Assembly (NCBI GenBank): GCA_023262945.1
Contig: JALQXY010000057.1
Location: 1-26,335, forward strand
Length of the DNA stretch: 26,335 nucleotides
From: Rickettsiales bacterium
GTDB lineage: Bacteria > Pseudomonadota > Alphaproteobacteria > Rickettsiales > UBA1997
Direction: 5' to 3'
Made by a program: the position numbers and the translations under genes. Of the stretch, positions 23,244 through 26,335 are shown in pieces. The notes under the pieces were generated by a model. The model saw only the letters and a program-made list of their open reading frames with translations. It did not search any database and was not told the origin of the DNA. Within the stretch, counting starts at the first letter, position 1, and the number at the start of each line of letters is the position of its first letter.

Positions 23244-23831
23244 TTAACTAATTTTAAATTCAATAGGAACTTCAATCCAACTTTTTACTGCACGACCATC
23301 AAAAAATATCGGCTCAAAATTCCATTGACTAACCGCTTCTATTGCTGCCTTATTCAATAAAGGATAAGACGATTTTTTAACAAATTCTATTTTTTCGCTT
23401 ACACCATCTTCTGAAAGTAAAATACGCAAATAAACCACTCCTTGCTGCCTTAACTTAAGAGCGCGCTTTGGATATTTTGGTAATTGTCTATATCCTTTAG
23501 TAGAAAATTTAGAAGAGGTTATTATTTCTTGCTTTGATAAATCTGGTAAAAAATTATCATCTGGCACAAAGTCATTTTCACTTATCTTATTAGAGGATGA
23601 GTTATTTTGATGATCTTTTTTTAAGGAAGGATTTTTCTTAGGCGATGAATTAATGAAATTTGATATATTTATAGCTATAGATTGGCCAACTAAATTTGAT
23701 ACTGTTTTATCATCATATAAAATTGCATTATTTATATAATTAAAAAATAAAAAAGCATGTAGCATAATAGCTGCTGCAATTGCTGCAAAGGTTCGTTTAT
23801 TAAGGTCTTGTGCTAGGAAAATTTGTAACAA
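23244..23831 (-). CDS. tonB: TonB energy-transducing protein
   Basis: TonB spans the periplasm to pass proton-motive energy to outer-membrane receptors. An N-terminal basic stretch (NKR) precedes one membrane helix (TFAAIAAAIMLHAFLFFNYI) that keeps the functionally important His, but the Ser of the usual SxxxH pattern is Ala here. A Ser/Asn/Lys-rich spacer follows instead of long Pro-Glu/Pro-Lys repeats. The C-terminal domain is typical: YPKRALKLRQQGVVYLRILLSEDGVSEKIEFVKKSSYPLLNKAAIEAVSQWNFEP. The start is a TTG at 23831. The first in-frame ATG (23765) falls inside the membrane helix and would remove the basic N terminus, so TTG is preferred. Two Fur boxes lie upstream. The gene leads tonB-exbB-exbD-trhP. 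Confidence 0.9.
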   Translation of the reverse strand: MLQIFLAQDLNKRTFAAIAAAIMLHAFLFFNYINNAILYDDKTVSNLVGQSIAINISNFINSSPKKNPSLKKDHQNNSSSNKISENDFVPDDNFLPDLSKQEIITSSKFSTKGYRQLPKYPKRALKLRQQGVVYLRILLSEDGVSEKIEFVKKSSYPLLNKAAIEAVSQWNFEPIFFDGRAVKSWIEVPIEFKIS

Positions 23832-23850
23832 AATATATAAATTTATGATT

Positions 23851-23869
23851 GATAATGAAAATCATTATC
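23851..23869. promoter_or_regulatory. Fur box 1
   Basis: GATAATGAAAATCATTATC matches the classical 19-bp Fur consensus (GATAATGATAATCATTATC) at 18 of 19 positions and is flanked by further symmetry (ATT/AAT). It lies 20 bp upstream of the tonB start codon. It overlaps a possible -35 for the plus-strand receptor promoter (TTATCA, 23865-23870), whose possible -10 is TATACT at 23889-23894. Iron-bound Fur here should repress both directions. Confidence 0.92.
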
Positions 23870-23886
23870 AATTTTATATTGACTAT

Positions 23887-23892
23887 ATTATA
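23887..23892 (-). promoter_or_regulatory. Consensus -10 element of the tonB operon promoter
   Basis: Read on the minus strand this is TATAAT, an exact -10 match. A weak -35 (TTCATT, 23911-23916 on the minus strand, 18-bp spacer) falls inside Fur box 2, which fits steric repression by Fur. The -35 is poor, so the promoter is proposed rather than shown. Confidence 0.5.
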
Positions 23893-23907
23893 CTCGCTAT
23901 TTTAATT

Positions 23908-23926
23908 AATAATGAAAATCATTATC
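23908..23926. promoter_or_regulatory. Fur box 2
   Basis: AATAATGAAAATCATTATC matches the Fur consensus at 17 of 19 positions. It is centred 57 bp from Fur box 1 and 46 bp before the receptor ATG. The core ATAATGAAAATCATTATC is identical in both boxes, so the pair could act together on the divergent promoters. Confidence 0.9.
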
Positions 23927-23971
23927 ATTTTTATTACTAAAAACTTTTAGTCAACTAATAAATTTAAAATT

Positions 23972-26113
23972 ATGAACCGCAATAAATCGTATAAATTTGC
24001 ATTATTATCAGTTATTATTGGTCAAATAATATCAAATTCATCATTTGCCAATTCCTTAAAAGATGAAGAAAAAAAAGATTATAAAACAACCATCATGGAA
24101 AGAGTTATGGTTGTTGGCAGTGATAATAAAAATATCGCTGGTTCAGCGCATTTTATCAATAAAGAAATTTTAAATAACTATTCTTACAAAGATGTTAATC
24201 GAATTTTAAAACAAGTTCCCGGAGTTAACATTCAAGAAGAAGATGGCTTTGGGTTAAGACCAAATATCGGACTTCGTGGCGGTCGTAGCGACAGAAGTGC
24301 CGATGTAACTTTAATGGAAGATGGAATTTTAATTGCTCCTGCACCCTACTCTGCACCTTCAGCTTATTATTTCCCAAGAGTTGGTCGCATGGAATCTGTT
24401 GAAGTTAGAAAAGGTTCTTCAACTATTGAATTCGGCCCCAGAACAACTAGTGGCGCAGTTAACTTAATATCAAATGCAGTTCCAGATAAAAAAAGTTTTG
24501 GTGCTACCGCTGCCTATGGAAGCTTTAATACTAACATATTGAATGCTAGATATGGTGACAAAGTCAATAATTTTAGCTATTTAATTGATTTAAGTCACGA
24601 AAAATCAAAAGGCTTTAAAAAAATTGATGTGGTAGATAAAGATACTGGATATTCAATTCAAGATGTAATGACTAAAATCAAATATGATAGTGATGAAGAT
24701 AGTGATATTTATCAATCTATTGAATTAAAATTAGGATATACCAAAGAAGACTCGAATGAAACTTATTTAGGATTGGAAGAATCAGATTTTCGTAATAATC
24801 CATATCGTCGCTACGCCGCGACTCAACTTGATAACATGGACTCAAATCATCAGCAATATCAATTAAGGCATTTTATTGACTTTAATGATTTTGACCTTAC
24901 GACCACAATTTATCGTAATGATTTTGCGCGAAATTGGTATAAATTAGAAACAAAAAATGTCACCAGCTCTTTAGATCAAAATAATCTAACATTAAGAGCC
25001 AATAATCGCGACTATTATTCACAAGGAATACAGTCAATCATAGCAAAGAAGTTTGATACAAAGCCTTTGGAGCATAATTTAAAATTAAGCGCAAGATACC
25101 ATATTGATGCGGAGAATCGTTTTCAAAGAAATGATTCTTATAATCTTGTCAATGGTGTGATGAATTTAAATTCTAAGGGCGTTGACGGACTTGCTGGAAA
25201 TCAACAATTAAAATCATCGGCAATCGCTTTATTTGTTAACGACAACATTAAATATAATAAATTTACATTAACTCCTGGCTTACGATATGAGAATATTGAT
25301 TTAAAAAAAACAGATTATAATTCTTCTGCAAAAAATAACAAAAACAATGTAGAAGTTATTATCCCTGCTCTTGGCTCAACTTATCAGATTAACGATAGTA
25401 TCGCAACTTTTGCCAGCATACATAAAGGATTTGCCCCTCCAACGCCGGGATCTGATAATAAAAAAGAAGAAAAAAGTACTAATTACGAATTAGGTCTACG
25501 ATATAACAATAAATCCCTCAAATCTTCTATTGTTGGTTTTTTCAATAAATATGATAATCTTTTAGGAGAATGCACCGCATCTTCTGGTAATGGTAGCTGC
25601 GAAATTGGCGATCAATTCAATGGAGGTAGGGTTGATGTCAAAGGCTTAGAACTTGAATTATCTTACAATTTCTTAGAATCATATAATAGCAAATATCAAC
25701 TACCTCTAACATTTAATTATAGCTATACTGATGCCAGATTCAAAAATAATTTTACAAGTGATTTTAGCGAATGGGGATCAGTAGAAAAAGGATATCAATT
25801 ACCATATATTGCCAAAAACCAATTTTACATTAATTTTGGCTTAATAACTCCAAAATGGAAATTTAATATTAATGGTAAATATATGGGCAAAATGCGCAGT
25901 AAAGCAGGCTCTGGATCTATAGCTGAGAATCAACTAATTAATCGTAATTTTATTGTTGATTTAGCTAGTGAAGTTGAGATTTACAAAAATACTAGATTAT
26001 TTTTTAATATTGATAATTTATTTGATAAAACTTACATCGCTTCACGTAGTCCAGACAGAGCTAGACCAGGAAAGCCTTTTTCTTTTTTAACCGGAGCTAA
26101 ATATAGCTTCTAA
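23972..26113 (+). CDS. fecA: TonB-dependent outer-membrane receptor, FecA-like
   Basis: This is a 713-residue outer-membrane receptor for a ferric chelate, probably ferric citrate-like or another siderophore. A signal peptide (FALLSVIIGQIISNSSFA, cleavage about residue 26) is followed by a TonB-box-like ERVMVVG (43-49). The plug domain is at about 52-165 (LKQVPGVNIQEEDGFGLRPNIGLRGG, MEDGILIAPAPYSAPSAYYFPRVGRMESVEVRKG, FGPRTTSGAVNLIS), a block typical of the FecA group. The remainder forms the beta-barrel, ending in FLTGAKYSF with a terminal Phe as outer-membrane insertion requires. It has no N-terminal signalling domain, so no FecI/FecR-type surface signalling is expected. The two Fur boxes upstream imply iron repression. 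The ligand cannot be read from sequence, so the symbol is by family resemblance. Confidence 0.88.
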   Translation: MNRNKSYKFALLSVIIGQIISNSSFANSLKDEEKKDYKTTIMERVMVVGSDNKNIAGSAHFINKEILNNYSYKDVNRILKQVPGVNIQEEDGFGLRPNIGLRGGRSDRSADVTLMEDGILIAPAPYSAPSAYYFPRVGRMESVEVRKGSSTIEFGPRTTSGAVNLISNAVPDKKSFGATAAYGSFNTNILNARYGDKVNNFSYLIDLSHEKSKGFKKIDVVDKDTGYSIQDVMTKIKYDSDEDSDIYQSIELKLGYTKEDSNETYLGLEESDFRNNPYRRYAATQLDNMDSNHQQYQLRHFIDFNDFDLTTTIYRNDFARNWYKLETKNVTSSLDQNNLTLRANNRDYYSQGIQSIIAKKFDTKPLEHNLKLSARYHIDAENRFQRNDSYNLVNGVMNLNSKGVDGLAGNQQLKSSAIALFVNDNIKYNKFTLTPGLRYENIDLKKTDYNSSAKNNKNNVEVIIPALGSTYQINDSIATFASIHKGFAPPTPGSDNKKEEKSTNYELGLRYNNKSLKSSIVGFFNKYDNLLGECTASSGNGSCEIGDQFNGGRVDVKGLELELSYNFLESYNSKYQLPLTFNYSYTDARFKNNFTSDFSEWGSVEKGYQLPYIAKNQFYINFGLITPKWKFNINGKYMGKMRSKAGSGSIAENQLINRNFIVDLASEVEIYKNTRLFFNIDNLFDKTYIASRSPDRARPGKPFSFLTGAKYSF

Positions 26114-26171
26114 ATATATTATCAAATTATTTTAAGAGAAATCCTAGACCTTATTAACTCTTGCATAAATT

Positions 26172-26335
26172 ATACCAATTCTCATCTAAAAATGAACAAT
26201 ATGACAAAATATTTTTTGAGATAAAAATTGTAAAAAATGAGGCTGTATACCATTCAACTTGAAGCTTTTCTCCGCCGATTTAATGATAAAATAGTTGTTA
26301 AAACTGTTTTATTTGATTAAATCTCAAGCCAAAAA
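26172..26335. repeat. Palindromic intergenic repeat, copy G (core type beta, cut by the window edge)
   Basis: The left end ATACCAATTCTCATCTAAAA and left arm (AATGAACAATATGACAAAAT) match copies C and E, yet the core matches copy B. It includes a stem at 26288-26310 (AAAATAGTT with AACTGTTTT around GTTAA). Relative to copy B one C in the stem has become T, which leaves a U-G pair in plus-strand RNA. The right arm runs past the window. It lies 58 bp after the receptor stop codon. Confidence 0.8.

Noticed and set aside
19..26335. The dispersed repeats as a CRISPR array or phage attachment sites
   Set aside because: Copies are kilobases apart with genes between them, have inverted rather than direct symmetry and no spacers. 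There is no adjacent cas, integrase or tRNA gene.

Overview
The window is a dense, very AT-rich (roughly 30% G+C by eye) bacterial chromosome segment with 23 protein genes. I see no rRNA, tRNA, CRISPR array, phage gene or complete transposase. A TonB/ExbB/ExbD system and an outer-membrane receptor show a Gram-negative cell. The Thermus/Rickettsia-type isocitrate dehydrogenase with a C-terminal extension, the AT bias and the palindromic intergenic repeats suggest an AT-rich, possibly host-associated alphaproteobacterium. The large FadE-type acyl-CoA dehydrogenase is more typical of gammaproteobacteria, so the class is tentative. Metabolism is only partly reduced: single pieces of Trp, His, Ile/Val and Lys synthesis are kept but scattered among unrelated genes.

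Layout. (1) 187-5741, minus strand: a tight six-gene run read hisE-erpA-glyQ-fadE-trpG-trpD. (2) 5742-6177: a divergent gap with two hairpins and a repeat, then ndk (+). (3) A DEAD-box RNA helicase (-) converges on ndk, with repeats between. (4) 8952-12295, plus strand: icd, an MscS-type channel gene and ilvN. (5) 12525-14856, minus: nusB-rimM-pgi. (6) lysA (+), only 32 bp from nusB. (7) 16427-17949, minus: a glycine-rich orphan gene and mraY. (8) 18101-20365, minus: a malic enzyme fused to a phosphotransacetylase-like domain. (9) 20652-23831, minus: tonB-exbB-exbD and a U32-family (TrhP-like) gene, facing a FecA-like receptor gene (+, 23972-26113). Two near-perfect Fur boxes lie in the 140-bp divergent promoter, so ferric uptake and its energising complex are very probably iron-repressed together.

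The most distinctive feature is a family of roughly 165-220 bp intergenic repeats. They have inverted ends (ATACCAATTCCCATC... and its complement) and a central palindrome. Six complete copies, one running off the window edge, and four fragments are visible. They are mosaics: a few alternative left and right arms combine with three alternative cores, while the termini stay constant. They occupy nearly every larger intergenic space and several end within 3-8 bp of a stop codon. They resemble MITEs or Rickettsia palindromic elements in style, but I do not recognise the family. Shine-Dalgarno motifs are almost absent from the leaders examined.
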